Part shown: positions 32,439 to 42,387 of the stretch, in pieces
Position numbering within the stretch: position 1 is the stretch's first letter
Layout of the letters: each line of letters begins with the position of its first letter
NCBI GenBank assembly: GCA_031002005.1
Contig: JARYHS010009186.1
Location: forward strand, 249,235,894 to 249,299,893
Direction: 5' to 3'
DNA from: Vandiemenella viatica
Lineage: Eukaryota > Arthropoda > Insecta > Orthoptera > Morabidae
Length of the DNA: 64,000 nucleotides
The notes under the pieces: generated by a model
What the model saw: only the letters and a program-made list of their open reading frames with translations
What the model was told of the DNA's origin: nothing
Databases searched by the model: none
Position numbers and translations under genes: made by a program

Positions 32439-33453
32439 CACTGATCAGCCAAGTCATTATGACTACTTAGTTACTAGCATATTGGTCCAACTCCGCGAAA
32501 TAGAGCAGCGATTCGGCGTCGCATGGATTCTACAAGTCCTTGGTAGGCTTCCAGAGGTATCTGACACCAGATTTCTACGTCACATGTCACGAAATTCCCT
32601 TAAAATACGGACCAGCGGTTTGTGGGCGAGAGACCTGGGAACGAGCATCTCGGGAACGGAGATACTAGTCGGCTGTTTGCGTGCTACTGTACTGAGCATC
32701 TGTGGAAAGTGTTTGTAGGACGGCAAAATCACGAGTAGGCGAAAATGTGGCCGACCGAGCAATAGGGGACATCAACCACCTGTTATTCTCCTGCAAAAAA
32801 TACACCAACATCAAAAAAAAAAAAAAAAAAAAAATGCGGAAGGAACTCACAAGGTGCAAGATCCCCTTCCCAACTAATTTAGCCATCCTGCTCTCTTCCA
32901 ACAACCACTCAATATACAGAACCATAATGTCCTTTTTTAAAGAAGGAAATATTCAAATATAAGACAAAGCGGACCAGCCAATCCTAGACCAACAGTCATA
33001 AACTAAGTAGATACACTAACCCTTCAAAAATACTCCACATTATCTAGAACATACACACTAAAGCAACACCCATTGAGAATAGTTACAAATACAAGTACGC
33101 AACATTATTCACACCAAAGGATCCAAATAGATAAGGCAATCACAGGAACTATTTCATGAATATTCAATTGTGGTGGAAAGATACAAAAAGCGGTCCCCTG
33201 GGCTTTTGGCGACGACTCACACGGTGCAATTGAAAAGGCAATAACGTGATGTATTTTATAAAGAAATTGTAACCCATCTCTCATGGGACTTACGAACCAT
33301 TGTAAAATAATGGATAAGAAATTGTAATTTAACTGAAACATCAAACATAAACCAATGTAAAATTAAATGTAAAGAACCTTAGCAGTATGGCCGACCAAGG
33401 CCGAAAGCCAACACAAATAAAATAATAAAATAAAATGTTTTGGCAGGTCAGTG
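32439..33453. mobile_element. TA-flanked TIR element with a LINE inside
   Basis: The left end CACTGATCAGCCAAGTCATT and the right end, reverse-complemented, CACTGACCTGCCAAAACATT form an inverted pair; both are flanked by TA (32,437-32,438 and 33,454-33,455). Left subterminal DNA (32,500-32,720) is non-coding. TA targets suggest a Tc1/mariner-type non-autonomous element. Its interior from about 32,725 to 33,434 is a LINE insertion. Confidence 0.75.
32725..33434 (+). pseudogene. LINE ORF2 C-terminus and 3' end (same family as 57,570)
   Basis: Reads ADRAIGDINHLLFSCKKYTN, then an A run (32,813-32,833) that interrupts the frame, then ELTRCKIPFPTNLAILLSSN and IMSFFKEGNIQI before a stop near 32,962. 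The HLLFxC motif and FPTNL block match the LINE at 57,570-61,942. The 3' untranslated part ends in an AATAAA-rich tail at about 33,413-33,434. Confidence 0.75.
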
Positions 33454-33500
33454 TATATTGAATACAGTTAGGAGATGTTTGTTGTTGTTGTATGTTGTAG

Positions 33501-33636
33501 CCCCCCGGCGGGGCTGCGCGTCATCCCCTCCTCCGTGGCGAGGAGGTCGTCGTCCATTGGCTGCAGGTCGCTGCTGTCGGGGCCCAGGAGGTCCTCCGCA
33601 GGCCTCGTCTTCCTCACCTGCCACGACCCCGTGCGG
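33501..33636 (+). other. Candidate host exon (136 bp)
   Basis: A sharply bounded GC-rich block in AT-rich DNA. It begins right after a T/G-rich tract ending TTGTAG (acceptor) and ends right before GTGAGT (donor). All three plus frames are open; in the second, 43 of 45 codons end in G or C, giving peptides such as SLLSGPRRSSAGLVFLTCHD. The opposite strand is also open and reads an acidic peptide (LLGPDSSDLQPMDDDLLATE) with the same GC-rich third positions. Splice signals favour plus; peptide composition favours minus. No family recognised. Confidence 0.35.
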
Positions 33637-33750
33637 GTGAGTACCTCATTACACCGTCTACAAACATTACAAAAGCTGTCAGTTTCTCGTTGATTGAATG
33701 TTTACGTGAAATGGCTGGTGTAAACTGATACTAGTTTGAAATCCCAGAGG

Positions 33751-33903
33751 AAACACGTGCCGAAGGCCGCCGGTTCGAATCCGGCCGCGGGCATGGATGT
33801 TAAGTGTTGTGTGTCTGTGTGAATGTCCTGTCCGTCCTGTGGTGTCCATACATTGGAAAAAATACACATTGAGCTGGCTGTATGGCCTCCGTTGCCGAAT
33901 GCC

Positions 33904-33957
<54 letters not shown>
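33751..33957 (+). repeat. tRNA-derived SINE, family B, with A-tail
   Basis: GGCCGCCGGTTCGAATCCGG (B box), GGCATGGATGTTAAGTGTTG, the GTCCTGTCCGTCCTGTGG block, GAGCTGGCTGTATGGCCTCC and a pure A run at about 33,907-33,956. The A-box head is truncated or diverged. The long intact A-tail suggests a recent insertion. Confidence 0.88.
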
Positions 33958-33959
<2 letters not shown>

Positions 33960-35068
33960 CGGTGCACGACTACACAATGAGGTAATTGTTTCGCTCAAGA
34001 AGAGAACGACTTCTCGTGAGAACCTACCCATTTTGCAGCAGATGCACTCATTTTGGACAAAAATAAATTGTAAATCAGCATCAGGTATATAGCAGAGTTT
34101 TGAAACAAAACTAAGATAGATTTGAAATATCGGTATATTAGTAAATCAAATTTCTAATTCTTAGTCGAGGGTTTTCATGAAAGTTAAAGACAGTGAAAAC
34201 AATAAAGGGAAATTATTACTTAAAAACAAACAAACAAAATATTACCTGATTTCTATATATCCTGTGCATTATGTATTTCAACTGCGAGAACGTATCGTTC
34301 GGCCGTGAATCTGTCTGTCTGGATAATTGGGATTCAAAGAATGGAAAAACTTCCTCTCGGATTTTGATAAAATTTCACATAATACAGGACCCATCGTCCG
34401 ATGGACAAAATGGGTCAAGCTTCATTTAGATGTGAACAAATAAGACAAAACTGTCCAGAAGTAAGTATCAATTTTTACGACGAACACAAATCCCGAAAAA
34501 ACTGCTTAACATAAAATAGTCCGGTATGACTATTACGCAGAATTTGAGTTCAGCAAATAGAAAATACTAGGCGCTTCCTAATAAATGAATCATAACATTC
34601 TGTGAAAATAGGAATATTTCGTTACGAGTCTTTCGTGGTGATGCCAGAAGGTGTCGGCCAACTGAACGAAAGTGTGAAGAGGTCACCGAGAAAAATCCAA
34701 CCAAACAGTGAGTTCAGTGATGCAAATTACTGTGTTGAAATATGTTTCATACTACAGTCATAGTGTGTGCCTATCATCAGTGCAAGAGCCTCGCTGTTTG
34801 AAGCTGTGGCTACAAGTTTCAAACAACCGGCTCGCCAGGCACACACAATGGCCCCAACAGGAAAACAATGCATAATATAGTCATCACATCACTAGCTCAG
34901 CCCCGCGCTACGACAGCACAATAACCGTCTCCGCTGATAACAAAAATGCATACCTTCACTCCGTACACAAACGTTTACTCATTACGTTGCCCGTTACCTG
35001 CACTTCAGCAGATGAGCTAGAATATCAGCACTGAGATTAACTTTTCTTAAATGAGCTAATCTTGTATA
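33958..35068. other. No gene seen
   Basis: AT-rich and mostly featureless. The block at 34,620-34,920 is somewhat GC-richer but has no frame or splice pattern I would trust. Confidence 0.5.
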
Positions 35069-35260
35069 CATTTTTTCTTCTGGGGTTTCATAAAAGATAT
35101 GGTGTACGTACCTCCTTTGCCGGCCACTCTACCTGAACTTAGAGCAAGAATTTACGCTGCTGCTGAGCAAGTTACACCTGAAATGCTAGTCTGGGAAGAA
35201 ATCGACTACCGATGGGATGTCTGCAGAACAACCAACGGAAACCACATAGAACATCTTTAG
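35069..35260 (+). pseudogene. Tc1/mariner-superfamily transposase, C-terminal end
   Basis: 63 intact codons: HFFFWGFIKDMVYVPPLPAT, LPELRARIYAAAEQVTPEML and VWEEIDYRWDVCRTTNGNHI, ending in a stop at 35,258-35,260. FFLWGFIKD followed by PATLxELRxRI and WEELDYRLDVC is the recurring tail of DDE_3-type transposases in insects. The catalytic Asp residues would lie upstream and are missing. About 100 bp downstream, TTGTAAAGTCCTTCCTGAAA and CATCCTGTATA (to about 35,385) look like the element's right terminal repeat. Confidence 0.82.
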
Positions 35261-35391
35261 TTTAAGGTAAAAAAACTTGAAGTGCTTTCCTTTAAAACAA
35301 CACCAAAACCAGCTCTGTACCTTGTTTCATAAAATTTATATGAATTTTCAAAGTTGTAAAGTCCTTCCTGAAACATCCTGTATATATATAT

Positions 35392-35933
35392 ATTTATTCT
35401 AACGTACGGTGGGTCAGGGTGCCTTATTAATTAACAAAACATATGAATTTAATTTTTAATCTCAGGTAAAATTTTATTAAAGTTATTTCAATTGAGACAG
35501 GGTGCATAATCAATTAAAATGCATGACATCATGATTCATCAATAAAACTTCCAAAACCTGGACATTTTCTCAGGCATTAAAATTTACACGTGAAGTGAAC
35601 ATATCATTTCTGTCATCACTCTAATTTTTACGACATATAAACAAATTGACTAATCAAAAAGACAAAAACACCTCATTGATTTTGTTATAAACAAGAAGTT
35701 ATTTGAATTTATTGCTCCGGCTAGAACTCATTAGAGTTCGGCAGATTGAAATTCTTAACTGCAAGTTTCCTTGCCAAGGTCGCTACTTGGGTGAGAGAGC
35801 GCCTTCGAATTTTAGTGCACTTTTATAACGTGGGTGTTTACCGTGAGTCAGCACAGGGGTAGACACGCCAGCACCTGTCTTCACATAAACCACCTCCAAT
35901 CACACTTGTGTCCGTGTGGACGCAAACACTTAT
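35392..35933. other. No gene seen
   Basis: AT-rich spacer following a short (TA)n run at about 35,381-35,391. Confidence 0.5.
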
Positions 35934-36095
35934 CACTTTGTACGGGTCGCCTCTTGTTAGCTCCGCGCTCGCCTCTGTGACCTCTCGCCTCGCGATCTGT
36001 CGGACGAGTCGCTTCCACAGCTCGGGGAGTCCCCTGGACGTCAGTTCTGCCAATCCAGGCTCGTCTTCCTCCCTGTCATCCCCGGATACGTCCAG
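35934..36095 (-). other. Candidate coding segment, unidentified
   Basis: A GC-richer block open on the minus strand within a 129-codon frame (35,838-36,227). It reads GDDREEDEPGLAELTSRGLP then ELWKRLVRQIARREVTEASA and ELTRGDPYKV, an amphipathic charged sequence of ordinary protein composition. No clean acceptor is visible upstream and only a weak GT donor (GTGATA) downstream. It may be an exon of a host gene or a transposon protein; I recognise no family. Confidence 0.3.
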
Positions 36096-36252
36096 ACATG
36101 GAAGAAATGTTTTAAATAAAATAGTAACTACTTTGTTATTGGAGGGCCACAGTGTCCCCACACACACACACGACCTCTCAACATTCAGACTCCTCCTCAG
36201 TTTCGGGGAATTGCATTTTATCGGCACTTCACCTGGCTCTCATTGTTCGTGA

Positions 36253-36462
36253 GAAAATGCTAACACGCCGTGTCTGAATTTCACTACGGTCTGTCTCCAT
36301 AAATTGTCAATACAAGAACAGCCAGTAAAAGAAAATTTAACTATTTCTGATGTTATGGATGTAGAGGAGCCAGAGGAAGAAACAGAAAATTCCGACACCG
36401 ACCGAACGAGTGTTGGTGGTGCTGATACTAGTGAATGTAGTACTGACATAGAGGATGAATAA
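36253..36462 (+). pseudogene. Unidentified acidic C-terminal coding fragment, copy 1
   Basis: Seventy open codons ending in TAA at 36,460-36,462. It contains IQEQPVKENLTISDVMDVEE followed by a Glu/Asp/Ser/Thr-rich tail ending TDIEDE. The DNA from about 36,311 to 36,462 matches 56,720-56,560 (minus strand) at high identity, so this belongs to a dispersed repeat with a coding end. Upstream of 36,253 there is a stop. The gypsy LTR begins 21 bp after the stop codon. Confidence 0.5.
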
Positions 36463-36483
36463 AATTATGTTACGTATATAGAT

Positions 36484-37937
36484 TGTAATAAAAACCATTT
36501 GTTGGCTACCGTTAAGAAAACGTGAGTTGCCAAAAAAAGGGAGGGGGAATTATTAAATTCTGAAATAACTCCTGAAAAATGAAAAATACATATAATAATG
36601 ATGTTAAAGGGGATCTAATAGGTTACTAACTAGAACCATGAATTTCAGACACAAAATAAAACCTCATTTATTGAGTCTTATGCCTTACAAGGTCGGGTAG
36701 TAATTAACGTTACGTTAAAACACAATTAGATCAGCAAAACAAGCAATACCCGACGTTTACAATTCGCCGGAGTAAGCAAACAAAACTGAATGAAATATCT
36801 CAAACAAGTAATAAAAAAAAAAAAACAGCAAAGTTAACATTGAAATAATATGGCAACACAGGCCATCAAATTGAAGCTAACATTTTACTGTACAAAGGAA
36901 AAATCCCAGGGGGCGCCGTATAAAGTGAATGAAAAGCATCAAAATTGAATTAACAAACAGCAAGATGCTTAAGAAAAAATTGAATTGAATATAAATCCAG
37001 CTAGCTCAGAATTTAAGTGGCGGGAGCAGAGTCTTAACCCAGGCGTCGCTTAAGGGCACATAAGTCTGTTAAAAATCCACTGGATAGTGACCGTTGTTTC
37101 TGGTAAATTACCATAGTATCATCGCCGTGATGGTGAGCGACAAACACAATGCCACTGCAGCAATGGAAGCTAAATAAGCGGCTACGACCGCGTTATTAGC
37201 ATAACTTCCAAATAATGGCAAGCACGCCACTCAACATCTCGCTTTTCCAAAGCAAGAAGTGATCAACCACAATGATCATCAGAAAGCGTGCCGGCTAGCA
37301 CGTCTGTTCACCAGCTCGTCTTGGACCCAAGTCACGTCCGTTCATCAGCTCGTCTTGGACAGAAGTGTTGTCTCAAAAATGGCTCCTTCCTCTTCCTCGG
37401 CTAGTTGCTCGCCACATGCAAAAGAACTCCACGGAATTAGTATTGTAGCCCCCAATAAATGTTCAGGATTGGCTAGCTACACATTTCCGTCGTCACGTGT
37501 TTAATATCACGCGTCGCATTCGCTGACTCCTTCGCGCGTTTCCTACTTGGCCTTCGGGATAGCGGCAAGGTGGGGTAGATCGTTGACCGAATTCCAACGG
37601 GACTCAAGCCGGGCTGGCCCGGCGTCACCTTGTCGCCTCGCCTGCTCCATTGTTCCACCCTCAACGGTCGAAATGGCAGTCTCTAGCCTTCAATATTTAA
37701 GCGTTCTGAGCCATGCGTCTACAGAAAAATTAATTTATAATAAACTATACCTTTGGCCGCCCTGGTTTAAACATACATTTAACCTATCCAGACAACCCTC
37801 ATTATTTATAATTTATTTACACGTTCCAAGATTAAATAATTAATAAACTTGAATATAATAAAAAAGGAAAAAAGAAAGAAATATGAATATAATTAATAAT
37901 GACTTGATTATATTCATTGTGGGTGACAGCGTCACCC
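36484..37937 (-). repeat. Gypsy 3' LTR
   Basis: Starts TGTAATAA on the plus strand and runs to about the CACCCA after the palindrome at 37,916-37,942. The first ~60 bp are more diverged from the partner than the rest. Open frames of 63-98 codons here recur in the other LTR and are not genes. Confidence 0.85.
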
Positions 37938-37942
37938 ACAAT
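37916..37942. repeat. 27-bp perfect palindrome at the LTR edge
   Basis: ATTGTGGGTGAC-AGC-GTCACCCACAAT: perfect 12-bp arms around a 3-bp centre at the inner boundary of the 3' LTR. The 5' LTR has only the inner GTGAC/GTCAC part with the centre inverted (GCT). Confidence 0.9.
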
Positions 37943-38890
37943 ATACCTGCCACCCAATCAAAATAAAATTATGCCAATAATTTTATTTGAACTATTGTAA
38001 CCCTACAGTTGCATCAAAATCATTGCCTACATTATAGTTTCATGGTTCCAGCTCACTCAAACTATCGCATACATGTGACCTCTTTAAATGTAAATACGAC
38101 ACGTGACTCTGGTTAACACAAATAATGAAATGTCTTATCCTAATATGCAAAGTAAAACATCATAAAACATTGACAGGTACAGAGATGTAAATGAACGACA
38201 AAATAGATCTGTTCAATCAATAAACAAAAAAAATGATGTAAGCACAAGATAATAACATTAAAACTAAACAACTCAATTAATTATTTACAACGGGCTATGC
38301 AAATCTAGCACATGTGTTGAAGTTAGATATAGCAACAACAAGAATAAAGAATGCACCGAATGTCCATTATCAAGGCCGACACAAGTATGCCGAAACCACA
38401 TAACATGAAAATCAAATGGAAAAGAAAAATCTTCCGCGAATTTACATAATTTAATCCTTCCGCGAATTTACATAATTATCCATACAATACAAAAGAAAGA
38501 CGGTTCTCGCAAAATGAACTATATTATGCTTTCCAAACTACACTCGTAGCAAAGACATTATAGCGGTGAAACTAAGCGATCAGCTGTTTCCACTTTGCCC
38601 GCTCTGTTGTTGTCAGTAAGCGCTGTCCCGTTAGGCTTCGGCTCAGGCTACCTGTTTTCGTTTAACCTGATTACGATCCTTCCAGGAAAACTGGCGGTCG
38701 GCACAGCCGCTTCCAAACAGCTGAGCGTCCTTTACCTGTTCTCGCTGCGTTAGCGCTACGCTTGTTAGGCAATTACGTGTCTTAAGACTGACACTCTCAC
38801 TTTCTAAAGATATGCTCTACGTTATTACCTAACTAAATGTACATTGATCCTTAAGCTATATTTACAAACATCCGTCTAGGAACTTGTAGA
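37943..38890. other. Gypsy 3' untranslated interior
   Basis: AT-rich, no frame; includes TTCCGCGAATTTACATAAT duplicated at about 38,433 and 38,458. A GGGTGGCAGG purine-rich block near 37,946-37,960 (minus strand) may be the polypurine tract. Confidence 0.5.
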
Positions 38891-39151
38891 CTATGCTGTG
38901 TGAAACGGGCGCAAATTCCGGGCATTATGCGGGCCGAGCTCCGTTCTGCCGTCGGTCAGCATGTAGCAGTTTGGGGAGATAATCCGCGCTACTGAGAACG
39001 GTCCCGAATACAGCAGAAAGAATTTGGAAATTAATTTTCGCTGTGCGTCAGACGGGGTCATAGTCCTAAGTAGCACCTGCTGCCCGACGCTAAACGTTTG
39101 CGTCCGCAATCCGTCGTGCTTGCGTTGCCGCTTCGTAGCTTTCTCTACCAA
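38891..39151 (-). pseudogene. Gypsy integrase C-terminal GPF/Y module
   Basis: 87 codons with FSVGQQVLLR, then KFFLLYSGPFSVARIISPNC and NARNLRPFH before the stop. The GPF centre, flanked by a basic KL.KF segment and followed by Y-x-L, is the standard end of Ty3/gypsy integrase. The zinc finger and catalytic core are absent because of the deletion between 39,151 and 39,269. Confidence 0.85.
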
Positions 39152-39268
39152 GAATTCATGTGCTTTCTTATGTCATCCTCGGGATTCTTCTCGGGTTGAT
39201 CCTTAAATTTTACATTGATACGAATCAGACGCCGTCTCATCCCGCACGAAATGATCGTGAGTTTCTCA

Positions 39269-40036
39269 TTAGCATCGGCATAGCTTTGGCTTTGACTGTG
39301 GTGCTGTCGTCAAGTTTCTCGTCAGTATCGGCATAGCTTTGGCTTCCGTGCTGGCGTCAAGTTTTCCTTTTTCCCGCATTTTGTCGGTTGGGTTCTGTGG
39401 TATGAGATTTTGCTCGTCAGCTGATGCGCATATAGCTCTTCCTCCGTTATTCAAATTGCCTTCGCGTCCCGCGGTGTCTTGCATTGGTTTGGAACTATTT
39501 ATTCCAAGGCTCTGCTCACAGGCCTCATGTTTCCAATGCAACACCTCCGGAACCAAATTTGTCACCGTCTTATTTCCCCAATCCAGAATGACTTTACGTT
39601 TTGCTAAGAGGTCGCATCCAACGATCACATCTTGCGTCAAACCGGGTACTATAAGTAGTGGCAACATTAACTCGCTATTCGCGACTTTCACGGGGATTAG
39701 CGCTTGCGTGCTAACGATCTTTTCTCTCTTTCCTATTGCAGGAACCACCGTAACTTGCGTTGTGGGAATTTCTTTTAGCCGCGGATTCTTATCTTTCAAG
39801 CGTAGCAGAAATTTCTTAGACATTACGGAGACAGACGATCCCGAGTCAATTAAAATATTCGCCCGTATGCCATATGCAATAATATCTACACGGGGACACT
39901 TCGCGCGCGCCATGAGGCTGTCGCCGGATACCATATCTTCTTCTTCTCGATATTTTCCGGTCCTTCGCCGCGCCAATATTCCAAACTGCCGAGGCAAATG
40001 CTGTCGGCGTTTGCAGCGTCCCCCGAAAAATCTCAT
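39269..40036 (-). CDS. Gypsy protease (retropepsin) segment
   Basis: 255 codons. The catalytic motif is ANILIDSGSSVSVMSKKFLL (Asp in DSG); the flap region follows, then LMLPLLIVPGLTQDVIVGCD and VILDWGNK, where the second half of the dimer interface lies. The start ATG overlaps the gag stop (ATGA at about 40,033-40,036), which suggests coupled or frameshifted Gag-Pro expression. The end (AMPILTRNLTTAPQSKPKLC) reads into a 54-bp tandem duplication near 39,257-39,344, probably beyond the native junction with RT, which has been deleted. Confidence 0.85.
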   Translation of the reverse strand: MRFFGGRCKRRQHLPRQFGILARRRTGKYREEEDMVSGDSLMARAKCPRVDIIAYGIRANILIDSGSSVSVMSKKFLLRLKDKNPRLKEIPTTQVTVVPAIGKREKIVSTQALIPVKVANSELMLPLLIVPGLTQDVIVGCDLLAKRKVILDWGNKTVTNLVPEVLHWKHEACEQSLGINSSKPMQDTAGREGNLNNGGRAICASADEQNLIPQNPTDKMREKGKLDASTEAKAMPILTRNLTTAPQSKPKLCRC

Positions 40037-41869
40037 TGTGACGGCGGGGAATTAGACGCGTTGCTAACGCCGCCCACATTTTCCTCCGTCGCCTTTGCAC
40101 ACATTTCCGGTTCCGCGTTTTCAATTGAGATCGCGTTCACTGGAAATTCTTGTGGATACGCGGATCGGTTGTTTCCCGACCGCTGATGATTTTTATCATC
40201 CTTCCACTGTGCATTTCCGTTCTTCCATTTCTTCCCTCCATTACGATTGCCGGAATTTTGATTGGAAGATTTCCCATTCTGTCCATCAGCATAGGAAGCT
40301 TTATTGCCGCCATGCGGTCGCTTAGACTCGCTTTGCGCTTCGCCATGGTTTCGTTCCGCGTCTTGTCTCGCCAGATTATCGGCCATTTTCCCGATTCTGT
40401 CAAGGTTACCGACGGTTTCTAGCAGTTCTGGTATCGTACGAATGACCACGGGGTTAATGAGTGACTGCACTTGTGGACCAAAGTGCGCGATCACCATCTC
40501 TATGAACTCTCCGTCCGTCATTTTGTCGTCGAATTGCCTACACTGCACCAGCAAAGTTTTCACGTAGCTTTCCATCGAATAATGCCACTTGGGAATGTAC
40601 CTTCCTTGGTACAGCTTTATCCTCGCCTGGTTCTGGATCTTTTTCGACCAGAAGGTCTCAAGAAACAGGACTCTGAATTCGGCGTAAGATAAGTTAGTTT
40701 CGGACGCAATTTTCAGCCAGAGTCTGTCTGTTTCTGAAAATGATTCCTCGACTAACACAAGCTTCATGGAATCAGGCACTCCTTTGATTTCAAAATACCG
40801 CTCCATTTCGGTAAGATAAATCTAGGATTTACGTCTTTGCGGACCCAAAACGTGGCAACTTAAGCTCGATATTAGCTGCAGCGTACTGTGCGTAATTCGC
40901 GTGAACAATACTCCCGCTAGCGTTGGACTACTCACTTCCTTCATTTTGGATTCCAACTGCGCCAGTTTTGAATTAGTGTTCTGCGCAAGTGTTTGCTGTG
41001 ACGCTTGCAAATCCTGTTGTGCCGTTTGTACTCGTTCAACCGAACTTGTGACCTCCGACACCTTTGCATTTACAGCCTGCAAGCTTCGTTCAGTATTATC
41101 CTTAATCTCGTGGACAAATTCCGAGATCTGACCGAGACTCTGGTGGCTTTCTTGCCGCACGTGCTCGACAGATTTTTCGGTCGCGTCCAAACGCTTCGAG
41201 ATTTCCGCGCTTGATTCCTGCAATGCAGTGCATGTTGCCTGAATCGTATCTGTGCGTCTCTCCAACACTGAAACATTCGCTCGCATCTCCGATTTGAATG
41301 CACTCATTTCACGGGTCATTTCCTCGCGAAAAACGGACAATTTTCCGTCCATGCCCTTCAATAAAGCACTTTGTGATTCAAATTTTTGACTTAACTCCTC
41401 CCGTTGTGAAGCTATTTGTTTAGTTAATTCCTCCCTCAATGAGCCAGAAGTTTTACTTATCTCCTCCCTCAACGAGATAGAATTTTGACTTTGTGCATCT
41501 AATTTCTGATTTGTGAAGCCATTTGTTACTTAATTCCGCCAGCATGTTAAATTAGGTTTTGGTCTTGGGGTTGTGCGGTCGCCGGTGGCAATTCTACCGT
41601 TATTTGCGACGCACGTGTTTCAACTTCTGCCCGCATGGGTGGATTTTGAACGGTTTCATTGTCTGGGGTTGGAAAAATCCCTAACTGTTCCCCATCTAAT
41701 GATGCATTTGAATGGATGCTACGCGTACTAGGAGTATCATTACACTCTTCGTTCGCCAACGGCATTTCGTGTACTTCCGGTGCTTGATCCATCGCGTCAG
41801 TTTGCTCGGAAATGTTATGAACAATAATTGATCCGCCCTATTAATGGTGCGTGACCTCAACTTCATAGA
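40033..41869 (-). pseudogene. Gypsy gag, in three pieces
   Basis: The start at 41,869 reads MKLRSRTINRA, then after a frame change MDQAPEVHEMPLANEEC (to 41,547). The next piece (41,472-40,822) is a long coiled coil rich in Glu, Lys, Gln and Ser (REELTKQIASQREELSQKFE). After a stop at 40,822, the capsid domain (40,806-40,033) reads MERYFEIKGVPDSMKLVLVE and AEFRVLFLETFWSKK, typical of Retrotrans_gag. The nucleocapsid part is Asn/Gly/Lys-rich (NQNSGNRNGGKKWKNGNAQW) without a CCHC knuckle. Stops and frame changes between pieces make it non-functional as a whole. Confidence 0.85.
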
Positions 41870-42367
41870 TTTGATCGTAAGATACAAAATTTCAACTCCG
41901 AACAATTTGAACAATCGACAACAAACAAAATACAACCGGCACGATTTAACTCGAAAAGTACAGCATTAAACAAATTTCGCGCATAAATCCCTTCAACATG
42001 AAATAAAACCCATCCAAAATTAACAACAAGGAAAAACAACGATGTTTCATGCGACACAAATACCTCAACACATGAGCAAAATCAGCATAAAGAAAAATCT
42101 TAACTTTTACCATGCATTAAAATTTCAAAAGCACTGACTCTATCTTTAATTTTAAACTAACCATGCTTGATGCAAGTGAACGAAAATATACTTGAACAAC
42201 TGATTGAAATAAATCACACATTTAGATTTAAATCAAGCATGGCAAACAAAGCAAACAAATTTCAACATAAAACTTATTCTAAAATAATAAAATGAATCAA
42301 CACAGGTCACATCCATGGATTTTTTTAGACTTGTGAAATTCTCAAAATAATTTCGACTTGCAAAAGC
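41870..42367. other. Gypsy 5' leader
   Basis: AT-rich non-coding DNA between the primer-binding site and the gag start. Confidence 0.6.
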
Positions 42368-42385
42368 CCGAAACGTTGGGTGCCA
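42368..42385 (-). other. Gypsy primer-binding site, tRNA-Lys-like
   Basis: Minus strand TGGCACCCAACGTTTCGG starts 2 nt after the LTR end. TGGCGCCCAACG is the usual tRNA-Lys-type site; this has one change in the first 12 positions and diverges after that. Confidence 0.7.
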
Positions 42386-42387
42386 AT

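Noticed and set aside
36908..37843. Paired 63-98-codon frames repeated at 43,143-43,619
   Set aside because: They lie inside the gypsy LTRs and are duplicated for that reason; no protein motif.
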